Positions 26,429 through 34,046 of a stretch of 64,000 nt of DNA are shown here, in pieces (position 1 is the first letter of the stretch; each line of letters opens with the position of its first letter). Source of the DNA: Pseudomonas sp. Irchel 3E20 (GTDB lineage: Bacteria; Pseudomonadota; Gammaproteobacteria; Pseudomonadales; Pseudomonadaceae). The translations under genes were made by a program, and so were the position numbers. The notes under the pieces are model-generated. The model had not been told where the DNA came from, did no database searches, and worked only from the letters and a program-made list of their open reading frames with translations. Where the stretch lies: contig NZ_FYEE01000007.1 of the NCBI RefSeq assembly GCF_900187645.1, positions 1 to 64,000 of the forward strand, written 5' to 3'.

Positions 26429-26826
26429 TGGGGTGGTAAAGGTCCGTAGTGGGCCGCACGCAGGGTGGCGGCAAAAAAAGGGGCGCGAGTGTAACGATTG
26501 ATGAGCGTGGCGGGCGGATTTATTTAGCACCCTATCGTTATTGACGGCCTCGCCATACTGTCCTTTGGTGGCGGTGGCGCGGGAAAAAGTCCCGGCGCGT
26601 CGCGCCCCTGTGAGCAGGGTAGCTGGCGAGTAGCGAACCGGCAGGCTCGATGTTGCGCGCCTGGGCTGGCTGCCACAGGGCTTGGCCTGCGTCAAAGGCG
26701 TGTCTACAGACCCTGGCCTTATTAGGCTATAATCCCGCCCTTTTACTGCCTGTCGCCGCTGTGCGAGGGCACATTCATCTCGGGCGCCCGCCGCCCGCAT
26801 GCAGACTTACTAGAGGCTAGACCCCT
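26429..26826. other. Divergent region between TonB receptor and carbamoyltransferase genes
   Basis: 398 bp. It holds a TATAAT box at 26728-26733 for the rightward gene and an A+T-rich stretch at about 26515-26560 that may contain the receptor's promoter. No small gene was supported. Confidence 0.5.
26728..26733 (+). promoter_or_regulatory. Candidate -10 box of the carbamoyltransferase gene
   Basis: A perfect TATAAT, followed by CCCGCCCTTTT, about 94 bases upstream of the GTG start. The -35 is weak (TCTACA at 26703-26708 with a 19-base spacer). Confidence 0.4.
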
Positions 26827-28581
26827 GTGGCATTGACGATTCTTGGCCTGTCCGGCGCCCTTAGCCATGATCCTTCCGCAGCCCTGTATATCGACGGCAA
26901 GCTGATCGCCGCGGCCGAAGAGGAGCGCTTCGTACGCGACAAACATGCAAAGAACCGCATGCCCTACGAATCGGCGAAATTCTGCCTGGAACAGGCCGGC
27001 ATCAAGCCCGGCGACGTCGATGTGGTGGCGATTCCGTTCGCACCCATCAGCCTGTTCGGCAAGGCCCGCTGGCACTATGCCAAGCGCTATTGGTACGCCC
27101 CGGACCGCGCCCTTGACGCGATCCTGATGGGCAACCGGCGCTACAAGCGTTATCGCAACAAAATCGTCTGGTGCCTGGAGCAACTGGGCTTCGACCCGAA
27201 GAAGATCAAGATCGAGCCGGTCGAGCATCACCTGGCCCACGCCTCCAGCGCCTACCACTGCTCCGGTTTCAAAGAGAAAACCGCGATCCTGGGGATCGAC
27301 GGCAAGGGCGAGTACGCCACCACGTTCTTCGGCTACGGCGAAAACGGCAAGATCCACAAGATCAAGGAATTCTTCGACCCGGATTCCCTGGGCGGCCTCT
27401 ACGGCGCGATCACCGAGTTCCTCGGTTTCGAGATGCTCGACGGCGAGTTCAAGGTCATGGGCATGGCGCCCTACGGCGATGCCAGCAAGTACGATTTCTC
27501 GCGTTTGGCCTCGTTCGAGAATGGCGAGTTGGTGATTAACACCGACTACGCCAACGTCATTGGCCTGCGTCGCTACAAAGAGAACGGCAAGGGCTTTTAC
27601 TTCTCGCCCAAGCTGATCGAGTGGCTGGGCCCCAAGCGCGAAGGCGATATCGCCGACGAGCCGTACATCCACTACGCCGCGAGCATGCAAGCGCTGTTCG
27701 AGAAACTGGCGTTGCAGATGATCGACTACTACCTGGGTGACGTGCTCAAGGAAACCGGCAAGCTCGCTTTCGCTGGCGGCTGTGCGTTGAACGTCAAGCT
27801 GAACCAGAAAATCATCGCGCGCGATGACATCAAGGAACTGTTCGTGCAGCCTGCATCCGGTGACGCCGGCACTGCGGTAGGTGCCGCAGCCTATGTGTCC
27901 CATGCCCGTGGCGTGCCGGTGGAGAAGATGGAGCACGTCTACCTCGGCCCTTCCTACAGCAACGAAGATGTGATCGCGGCCTGCGCCCGTCACCCGAGTG
28001 CGCCGACGTGGCGCAAGCTCGACAACATGCCGGAAAAAATCGCCAAGATCATGGTGGATGGCAATCCGGTGGCCTGGTTCCAGGGCCGCATGGAGTTCGG
28101 CCCACGTGCCCTCGGCGGGCGCTCGATCATCGGTTGCCCAAGCGCCACCGGCGTGGCGGACCGGATCAACCACCAGATCAAGTTCCGCGAGCGCTGGAGG
28201 CCTTTCTGCCCGTCCATGCTCGACACCGTCGCGCCGCAGATGATTAAGGTCGATCACCCGGCGCCGTTCATGACCTTCACTTTCGAAGTGGCCGAGGAGT
28301 GGAAAACCCGCGTGCCGGAGGTGGTCCACGAAGACGGTACATCCCGCGCCCAGGTGCTCAAGCGCGATTACAACCCGCGTTACTACGACATGATGAAAGC
28401 GCTGGAGGTGCTGACCGGCAATGGCGTGTCGTTGAACACCTCGCTCAACCGCCGTGGCGAGCCGATGATCTGCTCGCCCACCGATGCGCTGAATATGTTC
28501 TTCGGCTCGGATCTGCAGTACCTCATCATGGAAGACATTTTGGTGGTCAAGGATGGCGCGGACGACTACACCGTTGACTGA
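26827..28581 (+). CDS. Carbamoyltransferase of LPS core (NodU/CmcH family)
   Basis: 584 residues from GTG at 26827, with AGAGG upstream. The N-terminal TobZ-like domain carries SHDPSAALYIDGK and HHLAHASSAYH (about 138-148), and the C-terminal domain carries MEFGPRALGGRSI (about 422-434) and NTSLNRRGEPM. It transfers a carbamoyl group from carbamoyl phosphate to a hydroxyl. In P. aeruginosa, the enzyme at this place (PA5005, called WapO) carbamoylates HepII of the core; the same role is inferred here from context. The next gene overlaps its 3' end by 29 bp. Confidence 0.9.
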   Translation: MALTILGLSGALSHDPSAALYIDGKLIAAAEEERFVRDKHAKNRMPYESAKFCLEQAGIKPGDVDVVAIPFAPISLFGKARWHYAKRYWYAPDRALDAILMGNRRYKRYRNKIVWCLEQLGFDPKKIKIEPVEHHLAHASSAYHCSGFKEKTAILGIDGKGEYATTFFGYGENGKIHKIKEFFDPDSLGGLYGAITEFLGFEMLDGEFKVMGMAPYGDASKYDFSRLASFENGELVINTDYANVIGLRRYKENGKGFYFSPKLIEWLGPKREGDIADEPYIHYAASMQALFEKLALQMIDYYLGDVLKETGKLAFAGGCALNVKLNQKIIARDDIKELFVQPASGDAGTAVGAAAYVSHARGVPVEKMEHVYLGPSYSNEDVIAACARHPSAPTWRKLDNMPEKIAKIMVDGNPVAWFQGRMEFGPRALGGRSIIGCPSATGVADRINHQIKFRERWRPFCPSMLDTVAPQMIKVDHPAPFMTFTFEVAEEWKTRVPEVVHEDGTSRAQVLKRDYNPRYYDMMKALEVLTGNGVSLNTSLNRRGEPMICSPTDALNMFFGSDLQYLIMEDILVVKDGADDYTVD

Positions 28582-29479
28582 ATTACTGATTAGCGTTGTT
28601 ATCCCGGCCTACAACTACGCCAAGACCTTGCCCCGTGCGGTGAACTCGGTGTTGGCGCAGCTAGGGCAGGCGAACGCAGAGCTGTTGGTCATCGATGATG
28701 GCTCCACGGACGAAACTCCTCAGGTGCTGGAGCACTTGCAGGATGAGCACCCGGGGCTTTTTCGCGTGATACGCAAGGTCAATGGCGGCCTGGCTTCTGT
28801 GCGTAACCTGGGCATCCTGAAGGGGAAGGGACAGTACCTGATCTTTCTTGACGCCGATGACGAGATGGCGCCGGGGGCGCTGAAGGCAGTGACGCAGCAT
28901 ATTGCGGCCGCTCCCCAGACGCGGTTGATTATCGGCGGCCATTGGTCGGTGTTCGAGGACGGCTCCCGTACGCTGCATCACGTTAAGCCTTTGCCCGTCA
29001 CGGCGCGCGAACGGGTGCGTGGGTACTTGCTGGACAAGACCGTGTCGCTGTCCAATGGCGCCTGCGCCATGCACCGCGAGGTGTTCGCGCCCGGTAATTA
29101 TCCCGAGCATTTGCGTAACGCCGAAGACCTGCCGGTGTTCGCCCAGGTGCTGGCGCGGTTCCCGTGCAGTGTGCTCGACCAGCCATTGGCACTGATCTAC
29201 AAGCACCCGGGCAGCATGCGCCACGACCTCAAGCAGAGCCTGGCGGCCGGTGTGGGCATGGTGGAGGAAGTGTTTTCCCCGGCGCGCATGCCCGCTGATT
29301 TGCAGGACTTGCGCCAGGCGTTCCTGGCCCAGCGCTGCCTGTCGTTATTCCGCGATTGCTACAGCGCGGGTGATTACGCCAATGCCAGGAAGTTCTATGC
29401 CCTGGCCGTGCGCACGGACTGGCGTTCGCTGATGCGCTGGTCCTATACCCGCAAGGCCATCCGATTGCTTTTCGCGTGA
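28553..29479 (+). CDS. Family 2 glycosyltransferase
   Basis: 308 residues. GT2 features: ISVVIPAYNYAKTLPRAVNS, LLVIDDGSTDETP and the DXD-like FLDADDEMAPGAL (about 98-110). The acceptor is probably the LPS outer core. The ATG at 28553 overlaps the carbamoyltransferase by 29 bp; an in-frame TTG at 28574 is a possible alternative. The next gene begins with GTG overlapping its stop by 4 bp. Confidence 0.88.
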   Translation: MARTTTPLTELLISVVIPAYNYAKTLPRAVNSVLAQLGQANAELLVIDDGSTDETPQVLEHLQDEHPGLFRVIRKVNGGLASVRNLGILKGKGQYLIFLDADDEMAPGALKAVTQHIAAAPQTRLIIGGHWSVFEDGSRTLHHVKPLPVTARERVRGYLLDKTVSLSNGACAMHREVFAPGNYPEHLRNAEDLPVFAQVLARFPCSVLDQPLALIYKHPGSMRHDLKQSLAAGVGMVEEVFSPARMPADLQDLRQAFLAQRCLSLFRDCYSAGDYANARKFYALAVRTDWRSLMRWSYTRKAIRLLFA

Positions 29480-30744
29480 GTGTGTTGATGCCTATACAGG
29501 GAAGTTGGGCACAAAAGGCCCGTGAGCTGGATCGTTATCGCTGGAAACTGCTGCGCGAGCGCCATGGTCGCTGCGCCAGTGCCCTGCGTTTGCTGCGCGA
29601 CTTTCTGGTGGATGTGGCAGTTGGCGTCCGTGCCAGGCTGTGCTTGAGCCGCGTGCTGGAACCGACGCCTTGCGAGGTGCTGTTGCTGCACTCGGCGCCC
29701 AAGTCCATGGCGTTGCAGCGCAAGAACATTCTGATCGACGCGGTGCGCCATCGGGGCCTGCAATTGGCCGAGGCGGCGCTGCGCTCGGCGCCGGAGTCCT
29801 GCGCCAAGCGCATGCTGTTGGCACCGCCCGAACCGGTGCCGTTGCGCTATCTGGCCTACGCGGCCCACGCCCAATGGCTGGTCAGCCAGTATCAGCCCAA
29901 AGTCCTTGTCAACGAGCGCAACGGCAGCCTGCACGCGCCTTTCCTGCGTTTGGCGCTGGCGGCGCGTGGGGCCACGCTGCTGCAATTGGCGCACTCGGCG
30001 ACCCTAGAGCCTTCGCGGCGCCTGGCGATGAACGATTTCGACTATTACGGTGTGTTTGGCCGCAGTTCGCTGATGGCGTTGCAGGCACGCGGCTTGCGCT
30101 TTGGTGAGTCCACCGTGGTGTTGGTGGGTTCCTACCTGGCTGATGAAACCTACGATTTGCCAGTAGCTGATCCCGCGCTCAAGACGCTGCTGATCCTCGG
30201 TGTCGGCCCGGACCGGGAGAAAGAGCCCGGTTACCAACGCACCTACGCCTTACTGCGCGACTGGGCCGCGGCACACGGGCATTATCGCGTGCTGTTCAAG
30301 CGCCACCCGCGCAGCAAGGCGCAGTTCTGGAGTGAGGCGGCGGCGAGCCTGGGCAATGTCGAGTTGTTGGCGCCGGCCTGTACCTTGGCCGATGCGTTGG
30401 CGCAGTCCAGTGTGGTGGTCAATATCATGTCCAACGCCGGGTTGGAGGCGGGCTTGGCTGGGCGGCCGGTGATCTATGTGAATGCCGGGGATGACGCGGA
30501 TATCTTTTCCCACGAGCAGTTTTTCGGCGCTCAGGTGCGCGATGGCGAGGTGTTTTCCCGCCGCTTGCAGGCGCTGGAGCTCGATTATCCGGGGCATGTC
30601 GCCCAGGCCCGGGCCTTTGCCGATTTCCACTTGGTGTACGGTTCGCAGGGGCTGGCTAAAACCGTGCAACTGGTGGACCTCCTGGCGCGCGGCGAAGACC
30701 CGGCCAGGGTCTTCGAGACGATTACCCTGGCCGCCGTAGGCTGA
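29476..30744 (+). CDS. Unrecognised GT-B-like protein of the LPS outer-core region
   Basis: 422 residues, start GTG 29476 overlapping the upstream stop (ATG 29488 is an alternative). No named family is certain. The C-terminal half has VLFKRHPRSKAQFW and then SSVVVNIMSNAGLEAGLAGRP followed by VIYVN, the layout of GT-B enzymes of surface-polysaccharide and CDP-glycerol transferase type. A similar pattern occurs in the protein at 31676-32788. A soluble transferase acting on the LPS core is likely. Its stop is only 4 bp from that of the next gene on the other strand. Confidence 0.6.
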   Translation: MSVLMPIQGSWAQKARELDRYRWKLLRERHGRCASALRLLRDFLVDVAVGVRARLCLSRVLEPTPCEVLLLHSAPKSMALQRKNILIDAVRHRGLQLAEAALRSAPESCAKRMLLAPPEPVPLRYLAYAAHAQWLVSQYQPKVLVNERNGSLHAPFLRLALAARGATLLQLAHSATLEPSRRLAMNDFDYYGVFGRSSLMALQARGLRFGESTVVLVGSYLADETYDLPVADPALKTLLILGVGPDREKEPGYQRTYALLRDWAAAHGHYRVLFKRHPRSKAQFWSEAAASLGNVELLAPACTLADALAQSSVVVNIMSNAGLEAGLAGRPVIYVNAGDDADIFSHEQFFGAQVRDGEVFSRRLQALELDYPGHVAQARAFADFHLVYGSQGLAKTVQLVDLLARGEDPARVFETITLAAVG

Positions 30745-30748
30745 CGCC

Positions 30749-31381
30749 TCAGGCGTTGAGCGCCAGGCTCAATTCCCTTTCGTTGCACACACGCTGATGA
30801 GCCAGGTAATGCTCCAGAAACTGGTTGTCTTGGAGCAGCCACGCACGGTCCTGGCGGTAGCGCAGCATGTGCTTGAAGTTGCGCAGGCGCAGGCTTTTGC
30901 GCAGCGGCTTGCGGTAGGTGCGCAGGTCGGCGATGTCGATCAAGCCCAGGGTGTTTTGCGGGGTCAGGACCACGTTGCCCAGGTGCGCGGAGCGAAAGTA
31001 GACGCCCGCTTCATGCAGGCGCGCGATGAAGGTGCCCAATTGCCCGCGCAGGCCTTCGTGGCCCGGGGCGGCGAGCAACTGGCGTAGGGTCTGGCCAGGG
31101 AGCGGGTCGTAGTGCACGGCGTCTCGCTCGACGCTGGGGATGCGGTAGACCTGGCGCACGCGGGGGCACTCGATGGCGCGCTCGCGCAACGCCTGGCAAT
31201 TGTCGGCGAAACGCTGTGCGTAAGGCGCCCATAGGGCCGAGGTGAGCAGGCGTTTACGGCGGAATAGCTTGAGCATCGAACCATCGGCCAGGCGCAGGAC
31301 TTTATCCCCTTTACCATCGGCTTCGAGAACGTCGGCGCCCTCGCGCAGGTTGAGGTAGAGACTGTGGTCGAGCGTTTGCAT
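30749..31381 (-). CDS. Kinase-fold protein ('toluene tolerance' type) lacking the usual catalytic Asp
   Basis: 210 residues. It looks like a small WaaP/Bud32-type kinase: the lysine in GSMLKLFRRKR (K38), the loop GVYFRSAHLGNVVL (about 126-139) and the metal-binding LIDIADLR. In place of the HxD catalytic motif the loop has FRS, with Ser131 at the Asp position; the following Asn136 is kept. Members in other pseudomonads are called toluene tolerance protein without proven activity. It is the only minus-strand gene within the rightward outer-core run. Confidence 0.65.
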   Translation of the reverse strand: MQTLDHSLYLNLREGADVLEADGKGDKVLRLADGSMLKLFRRKRLLTSALWAPYAQRFADNCQALRERAIECPRVRQVYRIPSVERDAVHYDPLPGQTLRQLLAAPGHEGLRGQLGTFIARLHEAGVYFRSAHLGNVVLTPQNTLGLIDIADLRTYRKPLRKSLRLRNFKHMLRYRQDRAWLLQDNQFLEHYLAHQRVCNERELSLALNA

Positions 31382-31675
31382 CGAGGCTCCGGGTTTGGCC
31401 TGACAGAATGGGCAGCCGGCTATGGTAGCGCAGTGGGCATGCGGCCAAAACCGCTGTGCTACAATCGCCGCCCTTTTTCAGGCAAATTGGCTCGTATTGC
31501 GTGGATCCCACGGTTCTTGTGCGCTCCAGGCACCGCTGGTTTTCTCCCGCTGAGCATTTCTAGCTTCTATCCTTTCTGCACAAATCAGCGAGCAACAGGG
31601 AATTGTTGTCGACGAACCTGTTGTACGCGCTTGTGTCGTATTGGCGAGATAGATGCGGTCTTTTTTGGACACCCT
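31382..31675. other. Divergent region with promoter-like sequence
   Basis: 294 bp between the kinase-like gene and the next rightward gene. It contains a TACAAT box at 31460-31465 followed by CGCCGCCCTTTTT and is richer in A+T than its surroundings. The long frame that could be opened here upstream of 31676 is not supported as coding because it has no family similarity. Confidence 0.4.
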
Positions 31676-32788
31676 ATGACGACAATGCTGTTCATTTCCT
31701 TGGCCAAACACCAGGGTCTGTATTTCAATCGTTTGCTTAACGAGACCGAGCTGGAAGGCAAAATCGTCATGCCTGCCCAGATGCCCTGGCCTCGGTTGTC
31801 GCGGCTCTTCAGCGTGCTGCCGCGCATCGACTGGGCGAGCCTGGTCGAGGAAAAGTGCGAAGAACGGCGGGTCAAAGACAAGACCGCGGGGCGCCTGTAC
31901 CGGGCCCTGTTGCGCCTGGAACTACTGTGGGTGGCCTTGCGTGCCCAGGCCCTGTTGGACCGCGAACGCCCCCAGGCGCTGGTGTTCTGGAACGGTTCCC
32001 ACCGCTATTGTCGGCTGCTCGCGGCGCTGGCTCCCGAAGGCTGCAAAACCTTCTTTTTCGAGAATGGCCTGCTGCCCAGCACCACGACCCTGGATGAGCA
32101 CGGAGTCAATTACCTCAACTCCGTGCCACGGGAGGCCGAGTTTTACCGCAACTACCCCTATCCCGTGGCGCAGGACAGCGCCCCAGCCGTGCTGATTCCA
32201 CGCAAGCCCCGTACCGAGGGCCCGGCGCCGATCGAGTTGCCGCAACAGTTCATCTTTATTCCGTTTCAGGACGACCGCGACAGCCAGGTGCGTTTGTTTT
32301 CGCCCTGGGTGCGCAATATGCGCGAGCTGTTCGCCCTGGGCGAACGCCTGGTCGAGCAGACGGGTGCAACCGTGGTGTTCAAGGAGCATCCTTCCAGCCG
32401 CGAGGTTTACCCCGACCTGCATGCGCGTACCCATGAGCGGCTGTTGTTCGCCAATGGCAACCCCACCCAGCAGTTGATCGAGGCCAGCCAGTTCGTCATT
32501 ACCCTGAACTCGACCGTTGGCCTGGAAAGCCTGTTATTGGGTAAGCCGGTGCTGACGCTGGGTCAGGCGTTCTTCACTATCGAAGGCTTGGTGATGCACG
32601 CTGACAGCGTCGATCAACTGCTGGCGTTGGTGCGGGCCTATCCACAGTGGCCATTGGATGAGTCGCTGCGGCGCAATTTCTTGCACTACTTGACTGAACA
32701 CTACTGCATCAAGGGCGCCTGGAAAGAGGCGGATGCAGCTCATTTGCGGCAAGTGGCCAATCGGATGCTGGGTAAGACAGGTTGCTGA
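31676..32788 (+). CDS. Capsular-polysaccharide-synthesis-like GT-B protein
   Basis: 370 residues from ATG 31676. It resembles the capsule synthesis family (PF05159; KpsC/KpsS-like): an N-terminal ISLAKHQGLYFNRLL, middle FFFENGLLPSTTTLDE, and C-terminal FKEHPSSREVYPDL with NSTVGLESLLLGKPVLTLGQ. Such enzymes act on lipid-linked sugars; here an LPS outer-core or surface-sugar role is inferred from the next gene, an O-antigen ligase. The start is chosen by similarity of the first residues to the fold; upstream frame extension to 31364 is rejected. The gene ends 5 bp before the ligase ATG. Confidence 0.75.
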   Translation: MTTMLFISLAKHQGLYFNRLLNETELEGKIVMPAQMPWPRLSRLFSVLPRIDWASLVEEKCEERRVKDKTAGRLYRALLRLELLWVALRAQALLDRERPQALVFWNGSHRYCRLLAALAPEGCKTFFFENGLLPSTTTLDEHGVNYLNSVPREAEFYRNYPYPVAQDSAPAVLIPRKPRTEGPAPIELPQQFIFIPFQDDRDSQVRLFSPWVRNMRELFALGERLVEQTGATVVFKEHPSSREVYPDLHARTHERLLFANGNPTQQLIEASQFVITLNSTVGLESLLLGKPVLTLGQAFFTIEGLVMHADSVDQLLALVRAYPQWPLDESLRRNFLHYLTEHYCIKGAWKEADAAHLRQVANRMLGKTGC

Positions 32789-32793
32789 AAAGC

Positions 32794-33975
32794 ATGAAAA
32801 AACTGTTTGCAAAGGATGTGCTGGCGGTGTGGGCATCCCTGGGCTTGATCGTGATGCTGTGCGGGGCGTGGGTCTTGCCGAGCAACAAGCTCTATCACCA
32901 ACTGCTGACCCTTTTACTATGGCTGCCGGCTGTATTGGCGCTGTTGCATCGCGATGTACGGCGGATGCTCAAGCAGCCGGAATGGTGGCTCTTTGCTGCG
33001 TTCATGGTTTGGACCCTCGTGGTGCTGGCGTTCAAGGGGGGCGAGGATGTGATCGGCAAGGCCAAGGTGACGTTGTATGTGGCCCTGACGTTGCTGGGCA
33101 TCGTGCTGGCCGCGCAGAGTCCGAAGTGGCGCGTAGAAGCGGTGTTGTTCTATTCCTCGATCCTGGGTGGTGTGTTCGCGTTGGTTTCGCTGACGTCCTT
33201 CTATCTGTTGGCGGAACAACCGATCAAGGGGCGGCTGGTGGCTGTCGGTCTATGGGATACCGCGATCATGGCGGCCCACGCCGTGGGCGCCTTGGCGATT
33301 CTCGGGCTGTGCGTCGTCCAGGCCCGGCGCTGTTCGCCTTGGGTCATGCTGCTATTGTTGATTCCGGCGTTCGGCTATGTGGCGTTCCTGGGCTTTAGCC
33401 AGACCCGTGGGGTGTGGATCGCCCTGGCGACCTGTTTGCTGGTGATGAGCGTGGCGCGGCCCTCGCGCCTGGGCACAGGGCTGGTGGCTCTGGCGGTACT
33501 GGGGTTGGCGGTCATTGCCTTGCTCCAGCCGCACATCCTGTTGCAGCGCGGGTTGTCGTACCGCCCGCAGTTGTGGGGCGGGGGCATGCAGTTGCTGCTC
33601 GACCACTGGGCGATGGGGCTGGGGTTTCATGAGTATTGGATCCCTGTCGAACAACTGGACCGAGCGTTCAAGCACCCCCACAACCTGTTCCTGGACACCG
33701 GCGTGCGCGAAGGCGTGATCGGCCTGCTGCTGTTCGGCTGGCTGTGGTTGGCGGCGGGTTGGCGCGGCTGGACTTGTCGGGCACAGCCGCTGGGCCGGGC
33801 ATTGCTGGCGCTGTGGGTGTTTGCCGGGGCGTCGCTGATGACCGATGGCATCGGGCTTTGGCTCAAGCCCAACGCAGACTGGTTGATTACCTGGTTGCCG
33901 ATTGGCTTGAGCATGGTGCTGGCGGCGCGGGTGCGTTGTGAAACCGACGCTAATGCAGTGGCTTCCCCGCCTTAG
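32794..33975 (+). CDS. waaL: O-antigen ligase family protein (WaaL-like)
   Basis: 393 residues with about ten to twelve membrane segments. The periplasmic Wzy_C-type domain is visible: SQTRGVWIAL with the conserved Arg, then HPHNLFLDTGVREG with the conserved His near residue 290. It joins O-antigen or another polymer to core-lipid A on the periplasmic face. The ATG at 32794 was used; TTG at 32782 would overlap the upstream stop. It is directly upstream of msbA as in PAO1, where waaL also lies close to msbA. Confidence 0.85.
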   Translation: MKKLFAKDVLAVWASLGLIVMLCGAWVLPSNKLYHQLLTLLLWLPAVLALLHRDVRRMLKQPEWWLFAAFMVWTLVVLAFKGGEDVIGKAKVTLYVALTLLGIVLAAQSPKWRVEAVLFYSSILGGVFALVSLTSFYLLAEQPIKGRLVAVGLWDTAIMAAHAVGALAILGLCVVQARRCSPWVMLLLLIPAFGYVAFLGFSQTRGVWIALATCLLVMSVARPSRLGTGLVALAVLGLAVIALLQPHILLQRGLSYRPQLWGGGMQLLLDHWAMGLGFHEYWIPVEQLDRAFKHPHNLFLDTGVREGVIGLLLFGWLWLAAGWRGWTCRAQPLGRALLALWVFAGASLMTDGIGLWLKPNADWLITWLPIGLSMVLAARVRCETDANAVASPP

Positions 33976-33999
33976 TCAATGTTGGTAGGGGTTCGCTGT

Positions 34000-34005
34000 T
34001 ACAAT
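34000..34005 (+). promoter_or_regulatory. Candidate -10 box upstream of msbA
   Basis: TACAAT followed by CCGCAGC, about 42 bases upstream of the chosen msbA start. The -35 region is not convincing. Confidence 0.3.
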
Positions 34006-34046
34006 CCGCAGCTTGTCTGTCTTTTCAAATGTACGAGGCGTGCCGA

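Noticed and set aside
26500..26570. Possible Fur box upstream of the TonB receptor
   Set aside because: No stretch matched the 19-bp Fur consensus well enough.
26429..26800. N-terminal extension of the TonB receptor frame up to 26800
   Set aside because: The extension lacks a signal sequence; the signal peptide begins at MKTVARAP (26428).
31364..31675. 104-codon upstream extension of the capsule-type GT-B gene
   Set aside because: No similarity to the family, A+T-richer sequence and a promoter-like box inside; the ATG at 31676 fits better.
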